This document shows, piece after piece, positions 36,631 through 48,008 of a DNA stretch of 64,000 bases. A model generated the notes under the pieces. The model saw only the letters and a program-made list of their open reading frames with translations, did not search any database and was not told the origin of the DNA. A program made the position numbers and the translations under genes. The first letter of the stretch is position 1. Each line of letters opens with the position of its first letter. This stretch comes from an uncultured Thermotogae bacterium (GTDB taxonomy: Bacteria; Thermotogota; Thermotogae; Mesoaciditogales; Mesoaciditogaceae), in the NCBI GenBank assembly GCA_913056255.1, contig CAJXLN010000001.1, positions 1-64,000 of the forward strand, written 5' to 3'.

Positions 36631-37386
36631 TCACCATTCCACAGTGAATCTTAGGCCATTTTCCGTGTTCGAATACGCATAAGAGTATTTTTCATTTTCG
36701 TAAATGTATGCGAATTTCATTGCGCCAACAGAATATTGTGCTGTTAAATCAATAATTTGCCCGTTTATATCCGGAGGCAGTTCTGAATTGTATACGTATG
36801 TGTACTGTCCAAATATTTGAGCTCCAAAGAATGAGATTCCTCCCCACAGGCCTGACTTCACCCATGGATACTCGACTCCTGCGAATGCAGAGGCATTCCA
36901 ATTTTTAAAAGGTAAACTGAGTGCCAATTCAAAATTCGGTTTTACTTTAAAACCATTGCCGTAAACGTAAGTGATCACATTCGGGGCTCGAAACTCAAGA
37001 TTGAGGTTTTCCCAAACCCTTTGAATCGCACCAAAACCCGCGTTCAGCTTGAGAGATGTTCCTGCAGATGAAAGATCGAACTTCGCACCTACAGATGTTT
37101 TGCCAAGTATGGAAGCCACTGAATAGATCAGACCACTCGTTTTTTCATCCGAATACAATCCAATTTCACCTGCAAAACCATCCTGAAAAGGCTGAAACAC
37201 CGCAAAATCCATTCCTTTGTTATTGTTGAAATAAGTTTCGTACGAAACGGACCATTTTTGGTTCAAAACCATGTAAGCCGGATTGAAGTTCATAACGCTT
37301 TCCTTCGGAAAACTCATTGCGAAAGCAAAAAAGGTTAAAGTACCGATCAACCCGATAAAGGTAAAGTAGACTTTTTTCATACTCAT
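36631..37386 (-). CDS. Putative outer-membrane/exported beta-rich protein
   Basis: 251 aa. Signal peptide (KKVYFTFIGLIGTLTFFAFA), then many alternating hydrophobic/aromatic strands (KWSVSYETYF, LKLNAGFGAI, NASAFAGVEYPW, IFGQYTYVY), ending in an aromatic residue (RFTVEW), the pattern of a small outer-membrane barrel inserted by BamA. In a thermotogal cell it would sit in the toga. No family recognised. ATGA overlap with yjbQ. Confidence 0.75.
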   Translation of the reverse strand: MSMKKVYFTFIGLIGTLTFFAFAMSFPKESVMNFNPAYMVLNQKWSVSYETYFNNNKGMDFAVFQPFQDGFAGEIGLYSDEKTSGLIYSVASILGKTSVGAKFDLSSAGTSLKLNAGFGAIQRVWENLNLEFRAPNVITYVYGNGFKVKPNFELALSLPFKNWNASAFAGVEYPWVKSGLWGGISFFGAQIFGQYTYVYNSELPPDINGQIIDLTAQYSVGAMKFAYIYENEKYSYAYSNTENGLRFTVEW

Positions 37387-37778
37387 TCCCCCATGATCGA
37401 CACGATTAAACGCCTCGTGCGCGGCCCATCGAATTCACAAAAATAAATCCCTTGCCATCTTCCAAGTGCCAATTTGCTTCCCGAAATCGGAATAACAACG
37501 GATACTCCCACAACAGTTGAAAGTACGTGAGCAGCGGAATTCCCCTCCAAATGCGTGTAATTTCCATTCCATGGAACGATCTTCGCAAAAGTAGAGATTA
37601 TATCATTCTTCACCGCTGGATCCGCATTTTCATTGATCGTGATTGCGGCAGTAGTATGCGGGACATAAAGATAACAAATTCCTTCCTTAATCTCGTTTTT
37701 GCGTACGATATCCTGAATATCTCTTGTTACATCTATAAACTCGAAGTGCTTTGAACTCCTTATTCTGATTTCTTCCAT
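37383..37778 (-). CDS. yjbQ: YjbQ family protein (UPF0047)
   Basis: 131 aa. Family motifs HTTAAITINENADPAV, HLEGNSAAHV and GRWQGIYFCEFDGPR. Some members have weak thiamine-phosphate synthase activity; the physiological role is not settled. It lies between minE and the possible outer-membrane protein, with ATGA overlap to the latter. Confidence 0.9.
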   Translation of the reverse strand: MEEIRIRSSKHFEFIDVTRDIQDIVRKNEIKEGICYLYVPHTTAAITINENADPAVKNDIISTFAKIVPWNGNYTHLEGNSAAHVLSTVVGVSVVIPISGSKLALGRWQGIYFCEFDGPRTRRLIVSIMGE

Positions 37779-37784
37779 AAACGA

Positions 37785-38072
37785 TCACTCGAAATTTATA
37801 TTTGCTATTATAACGACATATCCGTTGTGCTCTTCAACGACGACTTTAACTTTTTTCTCGTCGGTATTGAACAATTGAGAAGCTTTCTTCTGTAATTCAT
37901 CTTTTATTTTTTCTGCTTTTTCTACAAGTTCTTCAGGATTCTCGAAATCATCTATCCTGTACACCATACGCCTTCCATTTCCAACAAGAGCTTTGAGTCT
38001 TTCTCTTGCTGAATCGCGTGCTTTAACTTCTTTATGGCTTTTCTTCTTAGTGAATATGCTGAAGAAGCTCAT
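37785..38072 (-). CDS. minE: Cell-division topological specificity factor MinE
   Basis: 95 aa. An N-terminal membrane-targeting segment (MSFFSIF), ARERLKALVGNGRR equivalent to the anti-MinCD helix, and a C-terminal dimerisation part (KVKVVVEEHNGYVVIIANINF). Stimulates MinD ATPase to set division-site position. Divergent in the middle but the position behind minD supports the call. Confidence 0.85.
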   Translation of the reverse strand: MSFFSIFTKKKSHKEVKARDSARERLKALVGNGRRMVYRIDDFENPEELVEKAEKIKDELQKKASQLFNTDEKKVKVVVEEHNGYVVIIANINFE

Positions 38073-38099
38073 TGTAATCTCATCTCCGATTTCTCCGAT

Positions 38100-38912
38100 T
38101 CAACGATGTTTGAAAATTGATTTTATCACAGTCCAAAAAGTGTTTTTTTCTTCTAAATCGTTGAGAGTTGGGAACGGGATATCTTCTCCTTTAAGCCTCC
38201 GAACGATCCCATCAAGGATTTTATTCATTTTACCATCTGTACCGTTTAAGGCAAGAGGGACTCCCTTGTTCGTGGAAATTATCACCTCTTCCGAATCAGG
38301 AACTATTCCCATGATTTTTATAGAAAGAGCCGACTTTATATCATCGATGTTAAGCATATCGCCATTTCTTACCATATGAGCTTTGAATCTGTTAACTATC
38401 AAATGTATCTTTTCATCTTCAAATCCCAAGTTTTCCAACAAACCGATTACTCTGTCAGCATCGGTTATTGCTGGAAGCTCTGGAGTTGTCACGATCAAGG
38501 CTTCATCTGATCCTGCAACAGCATTTCTAAATCCTCTTTCTATTCCAGCCGGACAGTCTATAAAAATATAATCGAATCTTTCTTTCATATCTTCTATTAT
38601 TTGTTTCATATCGTCAGGAGATATCATTTCTTTTGTGGCAATTTGGGAAGCCGGGAGCAAACTCAAATTTTTGAGTTGTTTATGTCTTACAAGAGCATCA
38701 AAGACGTGAACCTTGCCATTAGCAACATCGATCAGCGTGTAAACAATTCTGTTCTCCAGACCCATTACAACGTCCAAATTCTTCAAACCTATATCGGCAT
38801 CTATTAAGGCTACTCTTTCTCCTTTAAGCGCCATGGCTGTTCCAAGATTTGCCGTCAGAGTTGTTTTACCAACTCCGCCTTTCCCGGAGGTTAAAACGTA
38901 TACTTTTGCCAA
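38100..38912 (-). CDS. minD: Septum-site determining ATPase MinD
   Basis: 270 aa, deviant Walker A SGKGGVGKTTLTANLG, DADIGLKNLD switch, FIDCPAGIE, and a C-terminal amphipathic membrane helix (FWTVIKSIFKHR). Works with MinE behind it. No minC homologue is adjacent; the gene upstream encodes an unrelated protein. Confidence 0.96.
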   Translation of the reverse strand: MAKVYVLTSGKGGVGKTTLTANLGTAMALKGERVALIDADIGLKNLDVVMGLENRIVYTLIDVANGKVHVFDALVRHKQLKNLSLLPASQIATKEMISPDDMKQIIEDMKERFDYIFIDCPAGIERGFRNAVAGSDEALIVTTPELPAITDADRVIGLLENLGFEDEKIHLIVNRFKAHMVRNGDMLNIDDIKSALSIKIMGIVPDSEEVIISTNKGVPLALNGTDGKMNKILDGIVRRLKGEDIPFPTLNDLEEKNTFWTVIKSIFKHR

Positions 38913-38927
38913 CTACACATCACCTTC

Positions 38928-39575
38928 CTAAAAATCTAAACTCGTGGAGTTAATTTTATCAATTATGGCATCAGCCACGTTTTTAACAGGGTTAAAACCG
39001 ACAGCCCCCGCGAAGATAAGTTCTTTGCTCATTCCACCAGATTTGAGAATGGTTATCACACCAAGAAAAAACTTCTTTTCTCCAGTTGAGACTTCTCTTA
39101 TTTCATCCAGGGAAAGGCGAACTTCAGAAGATATCAGTCCCTCGATCGATTCTATCGTGGATTCTGCCGATAACTTAAGCACATTTTTAAAAGATTTACC
39201 GCCTCGTTTCGAGCTTTCTTTCATTTCATTACCTTTCATTACTCCCACATTCACTTCGATCTCTATTCCGTCTTCAGAAAATCCAACTGAATCGATCTTA
39301 AAATCACTGTCATTTCCGATTTCTTCTTTGTCTTTAAAGTATTCATTTTTCATTTGAGCTATACTTATTATCCTTCGATCTATCCTCTCACCGATGACAG
39401 TGAGAATGACTGTTTCTATATCTCTAACAATCTGCTTAGAACTCTTATTGCCAGAAGAGAGAACGTGAATTTCTTTCATCTCCCCTGTATCTTCATCAAC
39501 TATCACCTTAGCTTTTTCAACTCCATCAAGAGATGTCAACACTTTCTCCAGGTTCCCAATCTCTCTCTCTACCAT
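38928..39575 (-). CDS. Conserved protein of unknown function, two-part architecture
   Basis: 215 aa. The N-terminal ~75 residues carry a pattern I have seen in hypothetical proteins of Clostridia and related groups (IHVLSSGNKSSKQIVRDIETV ... RIDRRIISIAQM); the C-terminal ~120 residues form repeated alpha/beta strands (EGIEIEVNVGV; KKFFLGVITILKSGG; VADAIIDKINSTSL). No catalytic motif and no TM segment. Directly upstream of minD, where minC might be expected, but it shows no MinC features. Confidence 0.75.
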   Translation of the reverse strand: MVEREIGNLEKVLTSLDGVEKAKVIVDEDTGEMKEIHVLSSGNKSSKQIVRDIETVILTVIGERIDRRIISIAQMKNEYFKDKEEIGNDSDFKIDSVGFSEDGIEIEVNVGVMKGNEMKESSKRGGKSFKNVLKLSAESTIESIEGLISSEVRLSLDEIREVSTGEKKFFLGVITILKSGGMSKELIFAGAVGFNPVKNVADAIIDKINSTSLDF

Positions 39576-39594
39576 TTGTCATTCTATCTCCTTT

Positions 39595-40119
39595 TCAATG
39601 GTATCTTTCAACGGTGAATTTGTAAATTTTGACACTTTCTCGTTCGTGAATTCCAGCTTTCGCTTTGGCAATACGAATCTGTTGTTCGATCGTGTCAACT
39701 CCTTCGAGGTCTGGAAGTAGCAATCCTCTTCTCCAGCCACTTTCAACTATTATCCCGTATTTCCTGGGATCGAGTTCATCAATTGATTCGATCTCTTCTG
39801 GTGTTGAAAGTACATCCACACTCACAACTATGGAATCCAATTCTTCTTCTCTAACTGGGTTAAATCTTGGATCTTCCAGGGCAGCCGAGATGGCATTTTG
39901 TGCGATTTCATGGGCAATATCGGTAGTTGTGGGTAAGAAAGTTCCTATGCAACCTCTTAATTCACCATTTGCTTTATGAAGCGTTACGAACACGCCCGAT
40001 CTTCGCTTGAACAGTTCCGATGGCAATTCTTTTGGATCCGGCTCCAACTCGATTCCGTCCCTAATTTTAGATTCTATAACTTTTATTGCCCATTTTACAA
40101 AAGCGTGTTTCCCTTTCAT
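39595..40119 (-). CDS. AMMECR1 domain protein
   Basis: 174 aa. Family signature LRGCIGTF (~residue 53), [12 protein letters not shown], and [17 protein letters not shown]. Function unknown across bacteria and archaea; often near MEMO or radical SAM genes, not here. ATGA overlap with pfp shows co-translation. Confidence 0.88.
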   Translation of the reverse strand: MKGKHAFVKWAIKVIESKIRDGIELEPDPKELPSELFKRRSGVFVTLHKANGELRGCIGTFLPTTTDIAHEIAQNAISAALEDPRFNPVREEELDSIVVSVDVLSTPEEIESIDELDPRKYGIIVESGWRRGLLLPDLEGVDTIEQQIRIAKAKAGIHERESVKIYKFTVERYH

Positions 40120-41138
40120 CCAAAGAACATCTCCGCGAGTTTGTAATATTCATAAGGTACAACTTTTTTAGTTGCAACACCGTATTCCAGCGGAATGGAA
40201 ACGATCTCATTTCCACGCAACGCAACCATCCGCCCAAAATCGCCATTTTGTACAAGTCTCATAGCTTCAACACCGTAACGAGTTCCAAGAACCCTATCGA
40301 ACGCCGTTGGGGTACCACCCCTTAAAAGATGTCCTAAAACCACCGATCGCGTTTCATAACCAGTTTTTTGTTCGATTATCTCTGCCAGATAATGTGCTAT
40401 TCCGCCCAATCTTATGTGTCCAAATGCATCTACTGATGTTTTATCTCCTACCACACTTTCAAGCTCTGTAGGTTTAAACCCTTCTGCAACGGCCACTAAT
40501 GCGTATCTTTTCGTTTTCATTCTCTTGTTGAGTATTTCTACGATCTCTTCTATTGTTCTTGGAAATTCTGGAATCAAAATGAGATGGGCTCCTGCCGCAA
40601 GTCCGGCTTCTAAGGTTATCCATCCAGCATCTCTTCCCATAAGCTCTACAAACATTATACGCTCATGAGATTTAGCCGTGGATTGAAGGCGATCTATGGC
40701 ATCGGCTCCAACGTTAACGGCAGTGTGGAATCCAAAAGTGTAATCGGTGTTGGATACATCGTTGTCTATCGTTTTTGGAACACCAACGATCTTCAATCCC
40801 CTAGAAGAAAATTTAGCGGCTACACTTAAGGTGTCATCTCCTCCAATTGCGATCAAGGCATCTATCTTAGCTTTTCTAAAATTATTTTCGACTTTTTTAA
40901 CGCCATCCTCAACGGTGAATGGATTTATTCTTGATGTACCAAGAATTGTCCCCCCTATAAGGTGTATGCCTTCCACATCATCATCAGAAAGATTCACATA
41001 TGTACCTTCAACAGTACCTTTCCAACCACGCACGATTCCTATAACTTCATCTTCTTCTCTTCGCGCCTTGACTACTCCCCTGATAACGGCATTGAGTCCT
41101 GGACAATCTCCTCCACCTGTTAATATGGCTATTTTCAA
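40116..41138 (-). CDS. pfp: 6-phosphofructokinase, pyrophosphate-type residues
   Basis: Phosphorylates fructose-6-P. 340 aa from a TTG behind GAGGGGG; the track start lies inside atpC. The donor-site residues are GGDDT (ATP enzymes have GGDG[ST]) and PKTIDND (ATP enzymes have PGTIDND), the two changes that mark PPi-dependent PFK. So PPi is the expected phosphoryl donor and the reaction may be reversible. Short like the group III mixed-substrate PFKs. It follows atpC by ~30 nt in the ATP synthase operon. Confidence 0.85.
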   Translation of the reverse strand: MKIAILTGGGDCPGLNAVIRGVVKARREEDEVIGIVRGWKGTVEGTYVNLSDDDVEGIHLIGGTILGTSRINPFTVEDGVKKVENNFRKAKIDALIAIGGDDTLSVAAKFSSRGLKIVGVPKTIDNDVSNTDYTFGFHTAVNVGADAIDRLQSTAKSHERIMFVELMGRDAGWITLEAGLAAGAHLILIPEFPRTIEEIVEILNKRMKTKRYALVAVAEGFKPTELESVVGDKTSVDAFGHIRLGGIAHYLAEIIEQKTGYETRSVVLGHLLRGGTPTAFDRVLGTRYGVEAMRLVQNGDFGRMVALRGNEIVSIPLEYGVATKKVVPYEYYKLAEMFFG

Positions 41139-41169
41139 CGTTACCGCCCCCTCTTTTGTTTTGTTAACT

Positions 41170-42896
<1,727 letters not shown>

Positions 42897-42910
42897 TTAT
42901 TTCTAACCTC

Positions 42911-43768
42911 CTAATCTTTGAGTGCTTCAGATCCGTTTGTTACCTCTATAATCTCCTGAGTTATGTAAGCTTGTCTTGCTTTGTTATACCTGAGAGTGAG
43001 GTCTTTAACAAGATCCTTTGCGTTTTCAGTGGCATTTCTCATGGCATTCTGTCGCGCATTTTGTTCTGCTACACGCGATTCCAACATTATTCTGTACATC
43101 TTCGTTCCAAGATATTGGGGCAAAATCGCCTTGAGAAGTTCTTCTGGCTCTGGTTCATAATCGTAAACCGAATTTTCACTTCTCTTTATGGGCTTTATAG
43201 GTAAGAAATCTTCCACTTTAACCATTTGAATCAACGAATTCTTCGGATAACCGTGAACGATCTTAATGGAATCCACATTTTTCTCGAGATAAATCTTTGC
43301 GAGTTCGTTAGCAAAGCTCTGAGCATCATCGTACGAAGGCATGCTGTAAATGTTATACTTTGAATACCTAACGCGTTTCTTATCAAATGCCATTCTCGCC
43401 TTCACTCTTGTACCAACGGCGTAAAATCCAGCAAATTTATCTCCAAGTTTCTCAGCACTTTTGTACCCCTGATCGATCACGTCGTTGTTGTAAGAGCCAC
43501 AAAGCCCCATATCACCACTTATCACCACTAAAATTACGTGTTTTGGCTCCTCTTTGTAAATCAGATCACTTGTGAACCCTTCTACTGCAGAAAGCACGCG
43601 TTCGAATAAATTGGAAAATTCATGTTCGTAATCGTAAAAATTCTTAACCATGCGTTTGAGTTTATTCAATTTTGCTGTGGCAACCATCTCCATTGCATTA
43701 GTTATGTGCATGGTGGAACGAACGGATTTTATCTTTTTCTTTATGAACTGCTCTGTTCCTCGGCCCAT
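42911..43768 (-). CDS. atpG: ATP synthase F1 gamma subunit
   Basis: 285 aa central stalk. Long N-terminal helix (KKIKSVRSTMHITNAMEMVATAKLNKL) and C-terminal helix (ARQNAMRNATENAKDLVKDLTLRYNKARQAYITQEIIEV). Its ATG directly follows the atpA stop codon (TGAATG). Confidence 0.97.
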   Translation of the reverse strand: MGRGTEQFIKKKIKSVRSTMHITNAMEMVATAKLNKLKRMVKNFYDYEHEFSNLFERVLSAVEGFTSDLIYKEEPKHVILVVISGDMGLCGSYNNDVIDQGYKSAEKLGDKFAGFYAVGTRVKARMAFDKKRVRYSKYNIYSMPSYDDAQSFANELAKIYLEKNVDSIKIVHGYPKNSLIQMVKVEDFLPIKPIKRSENSVYDYEPEPEELLKAILPQYLGTKMYRIMLESRVAEQNARQNAMRNATENAKDLVKDLTLRYNKARQAYITQEIIEVTNGSEALKD

Positions 43769-45280
43769 TCATATCACCTTGAATTTTTCTTTGAATTTCT
43801 CAACTGCTTTCTTAAGTGAATCCTCGGTTTCCGGTGTCAGATCTCCAGACTGTTCTATGGCTTTAAGTACATCTATGTGCTCTTTTCTCATGTCGGAAAG
43901 AAATTCATTCTCAAATCTTTTGACATTTTCGATTGGAATATCGTCTAAATATCCATTAACGGCCACATACAGTGCAACAACCTGTTCTTCAAAAGGCATA
44001 GGACTGTATTGTTCTTGCTTCAAAAGTTCCATCAGATGCTGTCCCCTTGTTATCTGTGCCAGGGTTGAGGGATCGAGTTCTGTCGAAAATTGAGCGAACG
44101 CTTCTAATTCCCTGAACTGCGCTAATTCTATTCTAAGATTTCCCGCTACTTTTTTCATGGCTTTTGTTTGGGCAGCACCACCAACACGTGAAACGGACAA
44201 CCCAACGTTTACCGCAGGTCTAAAGCCCGAATAGAAAAGTCCAGGTTCAAGATATATCTGTCCGTCGGTTATGGATATAACATTCGTTGGTATGTAAGCA
44301 CTCACGTCATTTGCTTGAGTTTCTATTATTGGAAGTGCGGTCATGGAGCCTCCACCAAGTTCATCACTCAATCTTGCAGCACGTTCGAGCAGCCTGGAAT
44401 GAAGATAAAATATGTCGCCAGGATAGGCTTCTCGTCCAGGTGGACGTTTCAACAGAAGCGACATCTCTCTGTATGCAATAGCATGTTTGCTCAAATCGTC
44501 GTACACAATAAGCGTGTCTTCTCCGGAAAACATCATTTCTTCTGCAATTGCAACTCCAGCGTATGGAGCAAGGTACAACAATGGGGCCGAATCGATCGCA
44601 GATGCAACCACGACTGTGGTGTATTCCATCGCTCCGTACCGTCTGAGTTTTTCCACAGTCCTCGCGATCGCCACACCCTTTTGACCTATTGCTACATATA
44701 TACAGTAAACTCCCTTTCCTTTTTGGTTGATAATCGTGTCAACCGCAATAGCCGTTTTACCTGTTTGTCTGTCACCGACTATGAGTTCTCTTTGTCCTCT
44801 TCCTATTGGGATCATAGAATCTATGGATTTCAGACCTGTCTGTAACGGTGTGTCAACAGGTTGCCTCTCGATTATGCCAACAGCCTTTCTTTCCACTGGA
44901 CGAGTTTTCGTTGCCGATATCGGTTTACCACCATCCAATGGTACACCAAGTGGATTGATAACCCTTCCGATAAGTTCCTTACCAACTGGTACTTCAACTA
45001 TTTTGTGCGTTCTCTCAACGATCTCTCCTTCTTTTATGTTTTTGTATTCTCCAAGTACAACCACGCCGACATTATCTTCCTCAAGATTTATGGCTATTCC
45101 CATACTTCCATTTGAAAATTTTACCAATTCATTGGACATCACGTTTTCGAGGCCATAAACACGTGCTATTCCATCACCTATCTGTATGACACGTCCCACC
45201 TCTTTGAGATCGGGAAGATTTTCGAAACTCTCTATCTTCTCACGTAGAACCTTTGTGATTTCATCTGGGTTTATACGCAT
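43769..45280 (-). CDS. atpA: ATP synthase F1 alpha subunit
   Basis: 503 aa. Walker [16 protein letters not shown], the regulatory non-catalytic site, [19 protein letters not shown] arginine-finger region. Starts 4 nt after atpH. Normal length. Confidence 0.98.
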   Translation of the reverse strand: MRINPDEITKVLREKIESFENLPDLKEVGRVIQIGDGIARVYGLENVMSNELVKFSNGSMGIAINLEEDNVGVVVLGEYKNIKEGEIVERTHKIVEVPVGKELIGRVINPLGVPLDGGKPISATKTRPVERKAVGIIERQPVDTPLQTGLKSIDSMIPIGRGQRELIVGDRQTGKTAIAVDTIINQKGKGVYCIYVAIGQKGVAIARTVEKLRRYGAMEYTTVVVASAIDSAPLLYLAPYAGVAIAEEMMFSGEDTLIVYDDLSKHAIAYREMSLLLKRPPGREAYPGDIFYLHSRLLERAARLSDELGGGSMTALPIIETQANDVSAYIPTNVISITDGQIYLEPGLFYSGFRPAVNVGLSVSRVGGAAQTKAMKKVAGNLRIELAQFRELEAFAQFSTELDPSTLAQITRGQHLMELLKQEQYSPMPFEEQVVALYVAVNGYLDDIPIENVKRFENEFLSDMRKEHIDVLKAIEQSGDLTPETEDSLKKAVEKFKEKFKVI

Positions 45281-45284
45281 TCAA

Positions 45285-45800
45285 TCATCCTCCATGCATA
45301 AAAGTGACCGCCTTTTTAAGGGCACCCGCAGCGCTAAGATCCACAACCGAATCTTCAAAATCTATTGTGATTCCTGCTAAAAGTTCAGGATCGTACATCA
45401 CTTCAAAAACAGGATCCGATTTCCTTAGCTGTTTTACGACTTTCTTGATCTCATTCATTTCATCTTCGCCAAGTTTTTGAGCGCTTTTCACAATTACACG
45501 CTCTTTTCCGTTAGCCCTTAACCACATTGCCTGCGCTATTTGATGAAGAGCATGGAATATTCTAAAACGCTTGTGTTCAAATATCACTTTCAACAAATTT
45601 TCACAGCTTTTACTCATATCAAAAGCGCCAGCGATGAATTTCGCTTTAATTTTTGGTGAAATGGTAGGGTCGCCTATAAACAATCTAAGTTCGTCATCTT
45701 CAATCGAAGACAAAGCGCCAACAAATTCAAGACATTTTTCATCTTTCAGCTCAAAAAGCGCTCTTGCGTACCTAAAAGCGATTGCACGATTCGTTTTCAC
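45285..45800 (-). CDS. atpH: ATP synthase F1 delta subunit
   Basis: 171 aa peripheral stalk subunit (OSCP). N-terminal YARALFEL and C-terminal YDPELLAGITIDFEDSVVDLSAAGAL are characteristic. Overlaps atpF by 4 nt. Confidence 0.95.
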   Translation of the reverse strand: MKTNRAIAFRYARALFELKDEKCLEFVGALSSIEDDELRLFIGDPTISPKIKAKFIAGAFDMSKSCENLLKVIFEHKRFRIFHALHQIAQAMWLRANGKERVIVKSAQKLGEDEMNEIKKVVKQLRKSDPVFEVMYDPELLAGITIDFEDSVVDLSAAGALKKAVTFMHGG

Positions 45801-46294
45801 ATCTCATCCCTGATTCTGGAAAGTTGTTCCATCAAGAACTCACGTTTCGATTTCTCATTCAGATCCTTTTGAATGATCCGCGATGCGAGTGCAACTGCCA
45901 GTGTAATTACGTTCGATCTAAGAGTATCTTCAGCTTTTACACGCTCTTCCTCTATCTCATTTCTTGCCCTTTTCATCAATGATTCCACTTCGGACTGAAC
46001 ACGAACTTTTTCCTTCTTTTCGTATTCGTTAACCCTGATTTTTGCATCCTCATACATCTTATTAATACGTTCATTCAGCTCTTCCAACTCAATTTTGGCT
46101 TTTTCTTTAAGTGCTTCCGCTTCTTTGTGAGCATCGTCTGCCTTTTTATATTCATCCTTTATTTCTTTGGCTCTTTTATCGACGATGTTCAGGAAGGGCC
46201 TGTAAAGAAATTTAATGAGAAAATACATGAGGATGAAGAAACTCATCAATTGGAGTATTGAAGTGCCGTTGAAATTCACAAAACTTCCGGACAT
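45797..46294 (-). CDS. atpF: ATP synthase F0 b subunit
   Basis: 165 aa. One N-terminal TM segment (LQLMSFFILMYFLIKFLYRPF) and a long charged right-handed coiled coil (~35-140). Only one b gene is present, so a homodimeric stalk is expected. Confidence 0.95.
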   Translation of the reverse strand: MSGSFVNFNGTSILQLMSFFILMYFLIKFLYRPFLNIVDKRAKEIKDEYKKADDAHKEAEALKEKAKIELEELNERINKMYEDAKIRVNEYEKKEKVRVQSEVESLMKRARNEIEEERVKAEDTLRSNVITLAVALASRIIQKDLNEKSKREFLMEQLSRIRDEM

Positions 46295-46309
46295 CTTTTG
46301 CCCCCCTCT

Positions 46310-46561
46310 TCAAATGAGCAATATCATAAATGCGATCAGCAAAGCGTAAAGTCCTGTGGATTCAGCAACAGCCTGAGAGAGTAACATTCTCGTCGTGAGT
46401 GTGCCAACCATTTCTGGTTGCCGCGCCATTGACTCCATAGCACCTTGACCGATATGCCCTTCACCTATTGCTGGACCTATAGCGCCTATCCCCATTGCCA
46501 GTCCTGCACCTATGTACTTTGCGGCATGAACAACCGCTTGAGCCATTGAAAGATCTGTCAA
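46310..46561 (-). CDS. atpE: ATP synthase F0 c subunit, Na+-type two-carboxylate site
   Basis: 83 aa hairpin forming the rotor ring. Helix 1 has GPAIGEG with Glu34 where Na+ c-rings such as Ilyobacter have Gln; helix 2 has VAESTGLY with Glu67, Ser68, Thr69 and Tyr72, the known Na+-coordinating set. Two carboxylates plus the ESTxxY set match the two-carboxylate Na+ rotor described for Fusobacterium nucleatum. Na+ coupling is thus the likely mode. Confidence 0.95.
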   Translation of the reverse strand: MTDLSMAQAVVHAAKYIGAGLAMGIGAIGPAIGEGHIGQGAMESMARQPEMVGTLTTRMLLSQAVAESTGLYALLIAFMILLI

Positions 46562-46579
46562 TTCAGTTCCCTCCTTTTA

Positions 46580-47422
46580 TTATAGTTCAAGTTGCACACC
46601 AATGTAGGCAATTGCCAACATGGAAAAAACGAAAGCCTGGATCGTACCAACAAAAAATCCAAAAAACCCCCAAAGGATAACGGGCACAAAGGTGTATTTA
46701 ACGAGATAACTCAGCATAAGAACCATTATGCCACCACCTGCAATATTTCCAAAAAGCCTCAAAGAATGAGAAATTGGCTTGGCAATTTCCCCAATGATGT
46801 TCATCGGAAGCATTATGGGATTTGGTGAGGCGAACTCCTTAAGCCATTGCTTAAACCCCTTACGTTTTATGGCAAATATGTGACTGATGAAAAGCACCAT
46901 AACGGCATAAGTTACGTTCGTGTTCAAGTCCCCAGTTGGAGAATGCCATGTGTCCGTAAAAAGATTTAATTTCAGTCCCCCCTTTGATGACACACCAATA
47001 CCAATTCCTGGTATACCACCAAGCAAATTTGAAGAGAGTACGAACAAGAAAATAGTGGTCGCAATGTAAAAAACAGGTTTTACGAATTCCTCTGCAGGTA
47101 TGACATCTTTCACCAGATCGTACACAAAAGAAAGCAATATCTCGATCGCTGATTGTTTGCGAGATGGTATCTTTTTTAGATGCTTTTTGAAATCAATGGC
47201 CATGTAGATCAAAACCACAAGCAAAACCGCTGTCATAATGATAGTCATTGGATTGAGAGTCCCTAAAATTGAAGGAAGAGGCACCTTTATTTGCCAGATA
47301 TGCCCAACTCCTGATGGGAATTTAACCTTGTCGAAGTTCCAAAGAGCCACTCCAGCGTACACTGCAAAAAAGACGCCCAAGAATATCTTCTCATTCTTCG
47401 AAAATTTCACAGATGTTTTCAA
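46580..47422 (-). CDS. atpB: ATP synthase F0 a subunit
   Basis: 280 aa, five to six TM segments. The essential Arg is in SHSLRLFGNIAGGGIMVLML, and PMNIIGEIAKPISHSLR precedes it. The last TM has FSMLAIAYIGVQLEL. Overlaps the AtpI-like gene by 4 nt. Confidence 0.95.
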   Translation of the reverse strand: MKTSVKFSKNEKIFLGVFFAVYAGVALWNFDKVKFPSGVGHIWQIKVPLPSILGTLNPMTIIMTAVLLVVLIYMAIDFKKHLKKIPSRKQSAIEILLSFVYDLVKDVIPAEEFVKPVFYIATTIFLFVLSSNLLGGIPGIGIGVSSKGGLKLNLFTDTWHSPTGDLNTNVTYAVMVLFISHIFAIKRKGFKQWLKEFASPNPIMLPMNIIGEIAKPISHSLRLFGNIAGGGIMVLMLSYLVKYTFVPVILWGFFGFFVGTIQAFVFSMLAIAYIGVQLEL

Positions 47423-47763
47423 ATCTCACCACTCCTCGCAAAAGTACTAAGTGTAAGTCTTAAAAGTTCCAAGCCTAAAAAGGCAAAAACGAGACTCTCT
47501 ATTGACAAAGTAGCCGAAATTCCAAGAATGATGATACTCAATGTGTATCTTTTCAAAAATCCAAATTTCAGGGCACGAATCCCACCCAATTTAAGGTGTT
47601 CAATATCTTTGATCATCATGATCAAAGAAAGTTCAGATCCTATTGCCCCAATTGTGAAACCAACAAAACACTTCCATCCAAAATCTAAAGAAACGATAGC
47701 AACCGGTATGTAAGATAGCCAAAGATTCAACGACCAGTTAATTCTTTTTATTTTTCTCATCAT
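47419..47763 (-). CDS. atpI: AtpI-like small membrane protein of the ATP synthase operon
   Basis: 114 aa, three to four hydrophobic segments (LWLSYIPVAIVSLDFGWKCF, TLSIIILGISATLSIESLVFAFLGLELL). Position between atpZ and atpB is that of AtpI, a c-ring assembly factor. Sequence similarity is low, so the call rests on context and topology. Confidence 0.7.
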   Translation of the reverse strand: MMRKIKRINWSLNLWLSYIPVAIVSLDFGWKCFVGFTIGAIGSELSLIMMIKDIEHLKLGGIRALKFGFLKRYTLSIIILGISATLSIESLVFAFLGLELLRLTLSTFARSGEI

Positions 47764-47986
47764 CTGCCTTTTTTGCTTCTCTAAGCAGAAGTTTCATGCC
47801 GTTGTACATGCCGGATATGACGCCGAGAAAGAGAAAGATGATGAGTAGAATTTTGTTGTTGAATGTCCATTTGTCAAGATAATAACCAATCAGTCCCCCC
47901 ACGAGAACGTTGCCCATGATTGTAACACCAAAATTAAAAACTACGTTTGAATGTTTAAAAAAGGATATTGGAATTTTTCTTTTCAT
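47738..47986 (-). CDS. atpZ: AtpZ-like two-TM protein
   Basis: 82 aa from MKRKIPISFFKHSN; the track start is inside ruvX. Two TM segments with the AtpZ pattern GVTIMGNVLVGGLIGYYLDKW ... KILLIIFLFLGVISGMYNGMKLLL, then a Lys-rich tail. AtpZ/AtpI assist assembly or ion supply of the synthase. Overlaps the AtpI-like gene by 26 nt. Confidence 0.82.
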   Translation of the reverse strand: MKRKIPISFFKHSNVVFNFGVTIMGNVLVGGLIGYYLDKWTFNNKILLIIFLFLGVISGMYNGMKLLLREAKKADDEKNKKN

Positions 47987-48008
47987 TTTTTCTAACTTCT
48001 CAAAACTT

